Below, one piece after another: positions 11,828 to 21,999 of a stretch of DNA of 64,000 nucleotides. Location of the stretch: NCBI RefSeq assembly GCF_007655135.1, contig NC_045129.1, forward strand, positions 12,152,001-12,216,000. Direction: 5' to 3'. A program made the position numbers and the translations under genes. The DNA is from Punica granatum (Eukaryota > Streptophyta > Magnoliopsida > Myrtales > Lythraceae). How positions within the stretch are numbered: position 1 is the stretch's first letter; each line of letters begins with the position of its first letter. The notes beneath the pieces were generated by a model that was given only the letters and a program-made list of their open reading frames with translations, was not told the origin of the DNA and ran no database searches.

Positions 11828-13116
11828 CTAGGAAACGAGCTTTGGCAGCGTGGTCTTGATGATTTCTGCGGCGATTCGAGAGTATGCAGCTTCAGTTGGG
11901 TGGATGGAATCCCAAAACACATAGCGAGACGGGTCAATGCACTTCGGGGTCAACACAAGGCACAGCGGACCAGTCTCAACCAGCCCGGTCCCACAGCATC
12001 CCTCGGCCGATACACCAAAACCTGCAATAATATATATTAGATTAGATACATAGTCAATATCGATCTTCTTATATACCTAAAAAAAAAAATCAGATTCTTC
12101 ATAATTACCTTCTCTGTATGGGTTTTGGATCATGTCCATCAGGGGCTTGTAGGTGTCAGCATAGGCGAATCTGGCTTCCTTCATTTGGGAACTCAACTTC
12201 GAGATCAGGATTTGAAGCTTCCTGTTGTAGGCCTGCGAGTCCCTGTTCTGTTGCTCGACACACCTGCGCTGGAGTGTGTGAGGACCAAATAACGGGAATA
12301 TGCTGTCCGCTGTCATCTGCAACGGCAAGCATCCAGTTGGAGGCATCCCTGCGACTAAAAACTTGCGTGCTCCCAAGCTGTATAGATCCTGTCAAGTCCA
12401 AACCGATCAATTTAGAAATCAGTATGGAGTTGAGAATTGATGATAATAACTAAATATATAGTCGCTCAAAAAGTAACATACTTCGCACAATTGCTAACCT
12501 GAATAATAAGTTCGAGTCTCTCGAGCAAGAAGTCGTGGTACTGCGGGAGCGAGAACTGCAGCTTCCTGTGCGAAACCGGTAGCCAGTAGAAGTTGTTCAA
12601 CATGTCGTTGGTCCCAGAGCTGATAACAAACAGGGCGTTGTTGATGATCCGATGGGCTTCCTGAGGCCCGACTTGTCGCTCAATCCTCCTCAGGGCAATC
12701 TTGAAGTTATGCACTTGCGATTCCAAGGTCAACAGGTGCCCCAGCACCGCAGTCTCATCATCGATGCCAGATCCTGCAGATGCAAAGCTGGCGCCAGTCA
12801 AGAGGTCCTCGTCCTTCAGGGCCGGGTCGAGGTATGCTGGGAGGAACTGCTTAAGTCCCAACTGGGAGATTAGGATGTCAGTAACCAGCCTCCCATTTGT
12901 GAACCTTCCAGTGGGAATGTGCCCAGGGAAATCCCGGCCGTACGGGAGATGGTTGCTCACGAACAGAGTGCCAATGTGGTTGTTGTTGCCTGGGTCCAGA
13001 GTAGAGTCTCCAAACGCAAAGATGGCGGTCACGCCATGCTGCGAGGCCCATGCGCCGACGAGCAGGTGGAGGACGGAAGCGATGATAATCGTGATGGTTG
13101 CGCTGGGAGATGCCAT
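11828..13116 (-). CDS. GDSL esterase/lipase, copy B (three exons)
   Basis: Twin of the gene at 206-1494 and likewise a predicted secreted GDSL/SGNH esterase. Exons are 13116-12499, 12388-12109 and 12021-11828, of exactly the same lengths (618, 280 and 194 bases) as in copy A, giving 363 residues. The signal peptide, FAFGDS, GASFASAGSG, GTND and DSIHP blocks are all conserved. By eye 14 residues differ from copy A, mostly outside the catalytic blocks (for example Ala for Thr in DPALK, Arg for Gly in NPYREG, Gly for Asp at the start of exon 3). Neither copy has a stop or frameshift, so both may be expressed. The upstream flank and TATA box are also duplicated, so regulation may be shared. Confidence 0.93.
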
Positions 13117-13185
13117 AGGGAAGGCTGATGGATTCTCAAAGATCTTAGCTTGACAATGTGTGTATTGTTTGACGTTAGGGTGCTC

Positions 13186-13194
13186 CTATTTATA
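13186..13194 (-). promoter_or_regulatory. TATA box of GDSL copy B
   Basis: TATAAATAG on the minus strand, about 70 bases upstream of the ATG at 13116, identical in sequence and place to the copy A box. Confidence 0.7.
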
Positions 13195-14091
13195 GATCCC
13201 TGAAAGAATCCTAATCGGCTTTATTGATTAGATTCATAAAATCTTATCTACACATAAAATTTGGATTTATTTAGATATCAAAAGGGATTCTAGTTAGTTC
13301 AATTTAACTTGAAGATATAATTTTCAAAATACAATCAGATTTGTGATCTTATTGGTTATTCGAAATCGAGATACTCCTCAACCACAATTTATGGCTAATT
13401 GGAGCAGTCTATTTCTACCTGCTCTTGAACTTACACGCAATTTATGTAGTGTTAAAGTTTGATTGATTTATGTCCTGCACTTTTCTTTAGTGAAAATTTG
13501 ATATATTCAGTCACTACTAAGCTGTCCATCAAAAGATTCCCATATTTCTTATGCGTTCATAAAACTACCCTCGTCGCGGTAAGGATAATTTGACTCTTTA
13601 CGTTTGGCATGGTATATTCTTTACCTCATCAAGCCTCTTTAAACAAAGTGTTGATTCGGGCCGAGAATTTTTGAACGCGAGATATTATATTTCAAGACTT
13701 GATTATGAGTGCCCATTTACGTGCCGAAGGACCTATCCTTCATTTCGAAATTTGCCATCCTGCACACAGTTTTTCAATAAGAAGCCCGCCGTGCAGGGGC
13801 TAAAGCTTGTCTTGATAATACTATCGTATAACTTTAACAACTAGCAATTAACAGTTATCCAAAGCGAAGTGGCAAAGTTTATGCTCAATCCAACAATGGA
13901 AAAGCTCTCTATCTATATCTATATTACTATATATCCATGTGTTTTTTTCTCATTATATTATGTTATGTATGATATGTTTTAAATATGGGAGGTATTACAC
14001 ATAAACCGTGACCAATTCGCCTTAAAAAAATTATTGCTACCACCAGAATTGTTCAATTTTCGCACGCATGCACATTTGCTCTCTACTCACC

Positions 14092-15290
14092 CATTTTCCT
14101 GTGGAGTATCAGGGCAAAAAGTGTGGTATATGATGCAACGTTGAGAGAAGAAAGCTTGTATTTCTTTGGAAAGGAATTCTGACCCATTATTAGTCCGAAG
14201 AATTTTCACTAATATTTCAAACTAGTTCCGTACTAGGTTGATGAATCCAATTAGGTTATGTTTAGCCTCAGCTTATCACGTAACGAGTATATCCAAATAG
14301 CTCGACTATAATCATCAACAACCGTCATGAAATAATAAGCCCCATAAAGTGATTTAATTTTGTATGGCCATCATAAATCTTTAAGAACTCATTAGAATAA
14401 ATAGTTTGCTTTATTGAGACTTGGAAATGGAGAACGAGTTTGCTTTGATCTATATTCACCCACTCCAAACGTCTTTCTCGTGGTGAGGTCCTGTAATAAG
14501 CACATGTGACCATGAAATATCACCTGACAGTTAGAATTAGTAGATAATTGGGCAACTAATATTAAATTGCACTCGAAGGATGGAACCAGGACGACATTTG
14601 ACAAATTGAGATCTCCAACAATATGTATACTTCCTTCCTTAGTGGCTAGAATGGAATTGCCATTAGAAAAATGAACCCTGAAATTGTTGACTAGAATTAA
14701 ATAAGTCAAACTTTCCCGTCATGTGACGTGAAGCACCCGTGTCAATAATCCATTGAACATCTAGATTAATGGAAATTAGCTTATTACCAACAAGAGGCTC
14801 AGCTAGGTGATCATCTCTTCGGACCATGTCAAGGAGCTTCTCAAATTAAACAGAGGAGAGCTCTGAAATTCTGCTGGGCTTCGGACCAGAACTGGTCTGC
14901 ACTGTATTGGATCAAACCTGTGAGATGCCCAGCACAGTCGCTCCAACGGACCCCCGCTTCTTCAGCTGCTTCGCCCCATTCTTTCCTTTGTTCTTGGGCT
15001 CCCAATCAGCAGGCTTTCCACGGAGCTTCCAGCATGTGCTACGAGTATGGCCCATCCGATCACAATGGTAACAGTAGGGCCTACCTCCCGAGCCTGTGTC
15101 AGGTTGATTTGCCCCAGGTCCCTCCTCGACATAATAGACCGCTGCCTCCGGTCCCAACTCATGAATCACCATGTAATAGATTTTGTTGAGAGAAGGAAAT
15201 GGATCGAGACTCAGGATGTTAGAGCACACCATGCTAAACTCCGGATTAAACCCCATGAGAAATTGGTAGGCTTTATCCTTCTCTCGCTAC
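14092..15290 (-). pseudogene. Truncated Ty1/copia retrotransposon (gag to integrase)
   Basis: Reading the minus strand from high to low coordinates: a gag zinc knuckle at about 15070 (CYHCDRMGHTRSTC, the CX2CX4HX4C pattern), a Lys-rich linker, the protease/pre-integrase region at 14392-14709 (GDLNLSNVVLVPSFECNLI), then integrase core pieces ending near 14092 (FMTVVDDYSRAIWIYSLR and NGSEFLSKEIQ...CPDTPQENG). Several stops and frame changes interrupt it. No LTR was seen on either side; reverse transcriptase and RNase H are absent. It stops exactly where the GDSL duplication homology stops, so one of the two was cut by the other's rearrangement. Confidence 0.85.
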
Positions 15291-15384
15291 GATGTCGTGG
15301 ATGTTATAGGTACAAGTATTAGGATTATGATTTGTTCCCCTTTGTCCCTTCAGTTGAATGTGATATCTTAAGAGATACAGGTTT

Positions 15385-15770
15385 ATAATTGATTTATCTC
15401 CTACACTTTTGTTGAGTTAAAGATTGATATATTCAGCCATTGACTTGCTCCTAACTCTATCCATAGAAACATTCCCATGCTCTCTATGCTTTCATAAAAC
15501 TGCCCTCATTAGAACCGAGACATTATTGCAAGAGAGATACCATATATTTCAAGACCTAATTATGGGTGCCAATTTATGTGCCAAAGGACCTGTCCTTCGT
15601 TTTATTCTATTTGAACGTTCGAAATTTGCCATCCTTCACACGGTGTTTCAATAAGAACCCCGCGATGTAGGGGCCTAAAGCTCATCATGGGGATATGGTG
15701 ACTTTAACAATTAGCAGTGAACAATGGTCAAAGGGGATATGGTGACGGTTACACTCAATCTACAAATGAA
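15385..15770 (+). repeat. Third, diverged copy of the GDSL upstream flank
   Basis: It resembles about 1845-2250 and 13465-13870: TTGATTTATCTCCTACACTTTT, then CATTCCCATGCTC...GCTTTCATAAAACTGCCCTCAT, ATATTTCAAGACC, GTGCCAAAGGACCT, and CAATAAGAACCCCGC. There is no GDSL coding sequence next to it. With the block at 31065-34010 it forms a separate, older duplication. Confidence 0.7.
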
Positions 15771-15775
15771 AAAAT

Positions 15776-16407
15776 GGGAGAAAAATATATTTTTATCCTA
15801 TAAATTTGGCATTCAATCAGTTTTGATCCTATAAATTTTAAAAGTGTCGAATCAGTCATATATGTTTGTGCCATAAGGCACTTATGGCACTTTTGATTCA
15901 TTCCATGACCGATCGATGACGGATGCTGACGTGGATACTAACACAGTTAAATAAGATCACATGGAAGTTTCTTATTAATTGAAATTTTTAAAAATTAAAA
16001 GAAAAATTAAAAATTAAATAATGAAAAATTAATAAAATATTATTTTGAAAATAGAATTAAAAAAAAAAGACCCAGCCCTTGTCGGATGACGACGCTGGCG
16101 ACCGCATCCGAGGGAGGGGCTACACCTAGCAACCACCTAGCCCGACAATGGCAAGGTGGTTTTCCCTTTTATGGATTTTTTTAATTTTCTATTTTTTTAA
16201 TTTTTTTATGAATTTTTGTGTTATTTAATTACAGGTGAAATTTATTTAACGATGTTAGTATCCATGTCAGTACCGATTACCACCTAGACATAGAATGGAC
16301 CAAAAATCTTTTACAGAGCAAAAGTATATGACTGATTCAACACTGTTAAAACTTGAATCAAAATTGACTGAATGTCAAATTTATAAGACCAAAAAGGTAT
16401 TCCTCCC
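15776..16407. mobile_element. MULE-like element with long inverted arms
   Basis: It begins GGGAGAAAAATAT and ends with the matching complement ATTCCTCCC. Arms of about 200 bases pair imperfectly (for example TATAAATTTGGCATTC against GAATGTCAAATTTATA, and GTGGATACTAACA against TGTTAGTATCCAT). The flanking 9-mers TGAAAAAAT and AGAAAAAAT differ at one base, consistent with a MULE target duplication. The centre (about 16070-16160) is GC-rich and non-coding, as in the element at 4289-4930. Confidence 0.7.
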
Positions 16408-17010
16408 AGAAAAAATCTATATGAGTATATAAAAGGAGAGCTCCTTCTCGTCCAACTTTTAGTTCCAAAATATCTATAACACATATACTTTCGGTTACAA
16501 TGAGGCTCATAGGCATGAAACAATAAAATAAAAATTATATTGTAAAAACCATGTCAAGTAAAAGATAAATGATACTCTAGCTACTTACATGGAAAAAAGC
16601 AAGTCTGTGCTTTCCCTAAATGTATCCTCTATAAAATAAAGTAAAATAACAGATAACATATTATAAAATATCATAAGGTAGTTAAATATAAATATGTAAA
16701 TTCGCATTTTATTTAACTACCTCCCGTCACTTCGATATCTCTACGATTATGAAAGTCGAAGAAAATTTTTGTTTCACTTTCATTTCCAAAATGTAACCTT
16801 AGGAAATAAATTTAATCAATAACAACTACTAAATTAAATTAAAGTTATAATTGTAATTTTACTAAAATATAACTGCTCAACTTCCCCCATTTCTCTCACC
16901 CACACAACCTCTCTCTTCCCCTCCCCACCTTTCTCCTCTTTCGGACATCCATCGTTTCTTTCCCTGAATTTTTTCTTTTAAATAATATTTCAAATTCGCT
17001 TAGTCAGATA
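16408..17010. other. Intergenic stretch
   Basis: AT-rich with one CT-rich tract (16880-16960). No gene or transposon boundary is recognised. Confidence 0.5.
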
Positions 17011-17017
17011 ATGGCTT

Positions 17018-17240
17018 GTTTGATTTACAAATATGATTTTAAAATCACAATTTTAACCTAATTATGCCCATAACAAAATAAAATAACTCATACAAAGTCA
17101 AAAAATGGATCTCATTTATACTTTTTTTTTTCACAACAAAACAAAATAACTCATTCAAAGTCAAATGATGTGCCTCATTTATACCACTCTTTTTCAAAAT
17201 CAAAATCTGATTTTAAAATCCTACTTTGAAACCAAACGCA
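17018..17240 (+). mobile_element. MITE of the GTTTGGTTTCA family (copy 1)
   Basis: Inverted ends TGTTTGATTTACAAATATGA and TTTGAAACCAAACGCA flank a body with two ACTCATACAAAGTCAAA-like blocks and CATTTATACCACT. The same family occurs at 25241-25455, 25467-25680, 25722-25944, 31771-31995 and, reversed, 58895-59132. It is non-coding. Confidence 0.75.
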
Positions 17241-17403
17241 GCATTAGTATCCCAAATTACCTCTCAAGTTATATTTCCTACTAGTTTAATTTGTTATTTA
17301 ATTACTTAAATTCAATTATTCATGTCACCATTTATATTATATTTTCAGTCCTTTTATGTTCGTCACTGCACGTAACGCGGGTATATTGGTGTAGTAATAA
17401 TAA

Positions 17404-17812
17404 GAGCAAATTACCCCATATATCTCATAGTTTCACCTTCCCTTCAAATCTATCATATACTTTTAAAATGATCTAAATATCCCATGATTTATATATTTTT
17501 CCAGATCTATCCAGCCGTTATATCTCCGTTAACATTTAACGATCTTGCTCCTGTGGCCCTTTTACTCAAGATAGATTTGAGAAAGAAAATAAAACTATGA
17601 GATAGATTTGAGAAAAAATTAAAACCATGTGATAAATTTGAGAAAAAATTAAAATCATGAAATAAATTTAGAGCCTACTTACGTTTCATTAGCGAAAAAT
17701 ATAATGCCGGGATAGATTTGAAAAAAAATATAACCATTGAATATTTTGGATTTTAAAAGCATAGAATAGATTTGAAATAAAGGTGAAACTATGCGATATG
17801 GGTAAAAACCCT
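17404..17812. mobile_element. TIR element with internal 33-bp repeats
   Basis: The left end CCCCATATATCTCATAGTTT and the right end, read in reverse complement (ACCCATATCGCATAGTTTCA), pair over about 30 bases. Between them the phrase GATAGATTTGAGAAAAAATTAAAACCATG is repeated several times with variation (17571-17720). It is non-coding and probably a MITE. Confidence 0.6.
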
Positions 17813-17817
17813 TAGTT

Positions 17818-18164
17818 AATTGCGCCATATGACCTAACGTTTGAAGGAATTTTTAGTTCTAGTCCAAACTTGATTTTTTACCTGAGATATCCCAACGTTG
17901 ACGTGTTGGTTTCACATCTATCCCGATGTTAATTTTCCGTCCAAAATTGACGAAATTGCACACGTGGCACGTTAATTTCACATTTATCCCGATACTTGTT
18001 ACAAAATTAACGTGCCACGTATGCAATTCCGTCAATTTTGGACGAGAAATTAGCGTCGGGATAGATGTGAAACCAACACGTCAACGTTGGGATATCTCGG
18101 GTAAAAAATCAAGTTTAGGCTAGAACTAAGAATTCCTTCAAACGTTAGGCTATATGGCGCAATT
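17818..18164. mobile_element. Near-perfect foldback (palindromic) element
   Basis: AATTGCGCCATAT at the left end pairs with ATATGGCGCAATT at the right end. The arms stay complementary for roughly 150 bases, with few mismatches, around a short centre near 17985-18000. A transcript would fold into one long hairpin. It starts a few bases after the preceding TIR element ends. It is non-coding. Confidence 0.85.
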
Positions 18165-18364
18165 ATTCCTAATAATAATAACCATATGGGAGACTATTCT
18201 TTAATAACCATCGATGGAGTGCAACCTCCATCCTTCTGTCACCAGTCATACATGATCGAAAACAAGTGCCTAGAGGAATACGATAAATTACATAAAACTC
18301 ATGGTTGTTGTATATTTGTCACGTTCATTCAGCAAAGTCAGTCATTATCAAACTAAGCCCAGTT

Positions 18365-18520
18365 GAAGAAGGAGTCTTGGTGCAATGTCACAAGACGCTA
18401 TTCGGAATTAAGATGTCTTAAATTCGATCTTCACCAGTGAGACTTTTGTGCCATTTTATTTACCTTTATTTCCTTTTATTATACTAGGTCTATGTGCCTC
18501 CCTTATTACCGAAAAAAAAT
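18365..18520 (+). mobile_element. tRNA-derived SINE with target duplication
   Basis: It shares the body of the SINE at 20754-20905 (AAGATGTC..AAATTCGATC B-box region, then TTGTGCCATT and AGGTCTATGTGCCTC) and ends in an A-run. TAAGCCCAGTT at 18354-18364 and TAAGTCCAGTT at 18521-18531 are an 11-base target duplication with one mismatch. Confidence 0.75.
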
Positions 18521-18644
18521 TAAGTCCAGTTAGTATCGATTCGGAAAATGTATGATGTAATCATTGTATCGAATGATTACTTTAGTGTAATATCAACATT
18601 TAGAAATTAAGGTCCACGATGTCATAATGTAAGTTAAAATACGA

Positions 18645-18813
18645 CCCGAGAGGAAGGGGATATATGACATGTGTTCTCGCCTGATAACCAAAATGTTCCC
18701 GCATTTCATTCTCTCCTGTAAGATTACCGGGCCATTTATTTATCTTATATTAGGTCCATGTACCTCGCGTATAATCAGAAAAAAAAAATAAAGAAGAAGA
18801 AGAAGAAGAAGAA
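18645..18813 (+). mobile_element. SINE remnant followed by (GAA)n
   Basis: It has TGACATGTGTTCTCGCCTGATAACC, a decayed B-box, then TTATATTAGGTCCATGTACCTC and an A-run, like the SINE at 20754-20905. A (GAA)n tract at 18793-18813 follows the tail. Confidence 0.55.
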
Positions 18814-19692
18814 GCGGACCCACCTTGGACGCCCCCATCCTTAGGCTTTGTGACTGTTGGAGTGGATTGGGCTTCCCTTCAGAATCCGCAGTTTGTGGTA
18901 CAGACGGCGGTAACTTGTTCTTCTTTCTAGTCTTTCTGAATGGATACGAGTCAATAAATCAATTAGTTGTTTTTCTGTTATGGATTGGCTGCAGTTGTAG
19001 GATTTCTTGATCTTTTGCTATGAAAAACATGATTGAGTCGAGATACAGACCGATAGAAAAGATATTTGACAATCATTTTGCTTTCACTTCAGGGAGTGAA
19101 CATTCATTTCATTTGATAATGATCAAGGATTGATCTCTCAGCTTCTGTTTATCAATTCGATTCTGTTCTTGTCCCCAACAGAATGCCGTGACAATGTAAA
19201 AGTGCAGCCCTTATGAAAATCAAACTAGATCAGTTGAAACATAGAAGTTGTCTGGTGTCCAATCCCAAAAGCAACATTCAAAATGGCCACAAATCAGGTA
19301 GACCGGATAGGAAAACTAGACGATTCTTCTGTTGGTTTCTCCAGGTATAGCATTGTTTCACTTTCCGACTTCTCGAGGCAATATCACTTTGAAGCTGCTT
19401 AGAATCGAACATGGAAACTTATGAAAACGAATCATTTTGATTTTGAAATTCAACACTGTTAATAGCTAGTTTACCATTAGAACTTATTCTAGAGACAGGA
19501 AGTCTGAGAATAAGTAAAATGACTAATTCATTTTATGATCTCTGAAGCACAAACATCATGGTCACACAACTGCGGTAGATAATTGTATGCAGAGCGAAAA
19601 GAAAATCAACAGTCAGGATACTGCAAATTTTGTTCTTATTTCATTTTTTTTTATTGATGAAAGAGTACAGATGAAATAGCAAGCACTAAAAC

Positions 19693-20049
19693 TCAGCAAG
19701 GGTAGTAACAGAGGCAGTTGAGATCGTCTCCACAATGTCCGGCCGCACTCGGACCGTATGTCCTCTTACAATAGGCATCACACCTAGCTTTAATGCAGTC
19801 CTGACTACCACCTTCCGGCTTCATGCATGTTTTTGCTTCGACTGTTGCCACTTCGTTCGCTGTAACAACGAAGACATTTTAGCATTTACAGAATAGAGAA
19901 TAAAAGAAATTAAATTGTTATATGTTCATACAGAATAGAAATGATCGAAATAGTATTAGTAAAGAACTGGGAATTTAGATTATTTTCGACATACAGCTGA
20001 TCACGAAGAGGATGAGGGCAAAGATGGCCAAGGCGGACCGATTCTTCAT
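19693..20049 (-). CDS. Defensin-like cysteine-rich secreted peptide
   Basis: Small secreted peptide of the plant defensin-like (DEFL) class. Coding exons on the minus strand are 20049-19995 and 19859-19693, joined by a phase-1 intron, giving 73 residues. Exon 1 encodes a hydrophobic signal peptide (MKNRSALAIFALILFVIS). Exon 2 encodes the mature peptide with eight cysteines spaced C-x9-C-x4-C-x3-C-x11-C-x5-C-x1-C-x3-C. The C-x3-C and C-x1-C pairs are the mark of the cysteine-stabilised alpha-beta fold. Members of this class act in defence or in cell signalling such as pollination; the sequence does not say which. Broken relatives lie at 36164-36526 and 38030-38408. No lesion is seen here. It is too short for a simple length-based gene search. 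Confidence 0.85.
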
Positions 20050-20136
20050 CTAGATAGATTGTATGAGAAAATTATCTTCTTGATTGCACGTCAAAACGGA
20101 TTGACTATGTTATGACCAATACCACAAATGTAGCAG

Positions 20137-20146
20137 TAATTTATAG
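20137..20146 (-). promoter_or_regulatory. TATA box of the defensin-like gene
   Basis: CTATAAATTA on the minus strand, about 90 bases upstream of the ATG. It is conserved at 36604-36613 in the second copy of the block. Confidence 0.6.
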
Positions 20147-20474
20147 GACTAATACTAGTGCAATCAAGCTAATCTTTTAATTTACTACCAAAGATTAATT
20201 TAATTACTTTCTACCTATTATATGATATTGCTATTAAGGACATACTAATCGGGCCACCAGGTGGCTGCTTCATGTTTTTAGTGTACTTCCAGATATCATA
20301 TGATTGTGATTTCATTGTGATTTCATTGTGATTACATTTTAACCTTTCTCTGCTGAGTAATTAATGTGATTAATTAGAATTGATTTCACAAATAATTTGA
20401 GTTTTTATATTTGGAATGAAAACAATTTATATATTGTCATCGGTGTTTTTTTTTTTGAAAACTATGCGGGCAAT

Positions 20475-20662
20475 ACCAACGTGGGTTGATTCAAGTGGTT
20501 CGGCGTTTGTTCCGCTTAAATAATGTCTAGGGTTCGAGTTCTTGTGGATGCATAAAATTCATGCTGAAAGAGTTTTACCCCTTACTGAGCCGATTTGGCT
20601 TGACTGTATCTGTCAGAACCCAATTAGGTTTTCGGATATCATGGTTCACATCGAAAAAAAAA
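20475..20662 (+). mobile_element. Au-like tRNA-derived SINE with 12-bp target duplication
   Basis: The A-box-like region GGTTGATTCAAGTGGTTCGG and B-box GGGTTCGAGTTC mark a tRNA-derived SINE, resembling plant Au SINEs. It ends in a nine-base A-run. TATGCGGGCAAT (20463-20474) and TACGCGGGCAAT (20663-20674) are the target duplication with one mismatch. A second member is at 50709-50935. Confidence 0.85.
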
Positions 20663-20753
20663 TACGCGGGCAATTCTTACAATTCGTACCACATTTGTAA
20701 AGATTCAAACGAGAGGCATTTTCTATCAATAGTTCGACAACCTCAAATAATAT

Positions 20754-20905
20754 ATATAAATCACAGGGTAGCACAGTGACACATGTTTTCGTCTGACAAT
20801 TAAGATGTTGCAAGTTCAATATTCGTTGAAGACCACCTGTGCCATTGTATTAGCTATTAGGATTTATATTTCATTATATTAGTCCCATGGATCTATGTAA
20901 CCGAA
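20754..20905 (+). mobile_element. tRNA-derived SINE, second family, with target duplication
   Basis: It starts near GGGTAGCACAGTGACACATG (A box), has B-box-like GCAAGTTCAATATTC, then TTAGCTATTAGGATTTATA and CCATGGATCTATGTAACCG. AAATAATAT flanks both sides (20745-20753 and 20906-20914). It is the best preserved of about four related copies in the window. Confidence 0.75.
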
Positions 20906-21023
20906 AAATAATATGCATATATATGTGGACAAATTACACCTAAAAATTAAAATGATGAATTTTTGTAATCACTTTAAATATATCACAAAACATCACTTTG
21001 AATATATCACAAAACATCGCTTT

Positions 21024-21598
21024 GTTTGGTTTAAAAATAAAATTATCCTCAACTGCACTCTATTCTATTATTCCCTCAATTCAACACACAATCATTACTT
21101 TTTTTTTATCTTTTTATCTAATTTAATAATAAATTCTCTCACGTATTTTTTCTTAATCATTATTATAATTAATTTATTAATATTAAATTCTTTTAACTAT
21201 TCATTATTTTTTATCTTTTCCTCCAATTTTATAATAAATTCTTTCGCATACTTTTTTTAATAATTATTATAACTAATTTTTTAATAATACAAATTTCCAA
21301 CTATTTTATCTCAATTTGATGGAGTGGAGTGGAGTTATATAACTCTACTATAAAACCAAACACCCATTATATTTTTTCATGAATTAATTTATTAATATTA
21401 AATTCTTTTAACTATTCATTATTTTTTTATCTTTTTCTCCAATTTTATAATAAATTCTTTCGCATACTTTTTTTAATAATTATTATAACTAATTTTTTAA
21501 TAATACAAATTTTCAACTATTTTATCTCAATTTGATGGAGTGGAGTGAAGTTATATAACTCTACTATGAAACCAAACGCCCATTGTATTTTTTCATGA
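21024..21598 (+). mobile_element. MITE containing a 215-bp tandem duplication
   Basis: The left end GTTTGGTTTAAAAATAAAATT pairs with the right-end motif ACTCTACTATGAAACCAAAC. Units 21167-21381 and 21382-21598 are direct copies, each ending ...CTCTACTATRAAACCAAAC..CATTRTATTTTTTCATGA. The element's 3' end is therefore present twice. A 24-bp tandem repeat (ATATATCACAAAACATC) lies just before it (20977-21018). Confidence 0.7.
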
Positions 21599-21999
21599 AA
21601 AGCATGAGCTTTTAAATCTGTCTCAGATATATCATATCATATCATATATTTCTATGATTCTTGGCTAATGTGGCATCTATATTTTGTGTCTTTCTAACTA
21701 CGGTGGCATCCCCACATCGTCAAAATATTAAATGAATATAAGTAAAAAGTAAAAAAAAAAATTGGAAAAAGGAAACAACAACTGACTAGGGCTTTGCCAG
21801 GTGGACCCCACCCCTGGGGACAAGATCCGCCAATGACCTCAAAAGGTACCGAAGACTAGACTTGTGGGGTGGGGGTTGCTAACGAGGCCTCCATTCCTGT
21901 GATTTTGCCTGGATTTAGATCTAAATCTCGGGCTAAATTGCAATGGGCCTCTACCCCTGCAATTTAGCCACGGACTTAGGTGGTGTTTGACACTTTTTC

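Larger units (their letters stand above)
11638..14085 (+). repeat. Segmental duplication, copy B (GDSL gene plus flanks)
   Basis: Counterpart of 20-2790. Homology runs from the TCTCACGTACCAGACCCATAA motif through the gene and about 950 bases of upstream flank, then stops near 14085, where copia sequence begins. It lacks the AT-rich block found in copy A and has a short extra CTCTATCTATATCTATATTA stretch near 13902-13925. Confidence 0.9.
18180..20165 (+). repeat. Segmental duplication, copy 1 (zinc-ribbon/defensin block)
   Basis: It matches 34085-36660. Shared landmarks are CATGATCGAAAACAAGTGCCTAGAGG near 18250 (34140), CTTTGTGACTGTTGGA near 18846 (34386), TTCTTTCTAGTCTTTCTGAATGGATA near 18920 (35080), TATGAAAAACATGA near 19020, the defensin-like gene, and its promoter. 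Copy 1 carries two SINE-like insertions and lacks the whole coding region of the At4g08330-type gene. Together with the flank relic at 15385-15770 it parallels 31065-36660. Confidence 0.8.
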
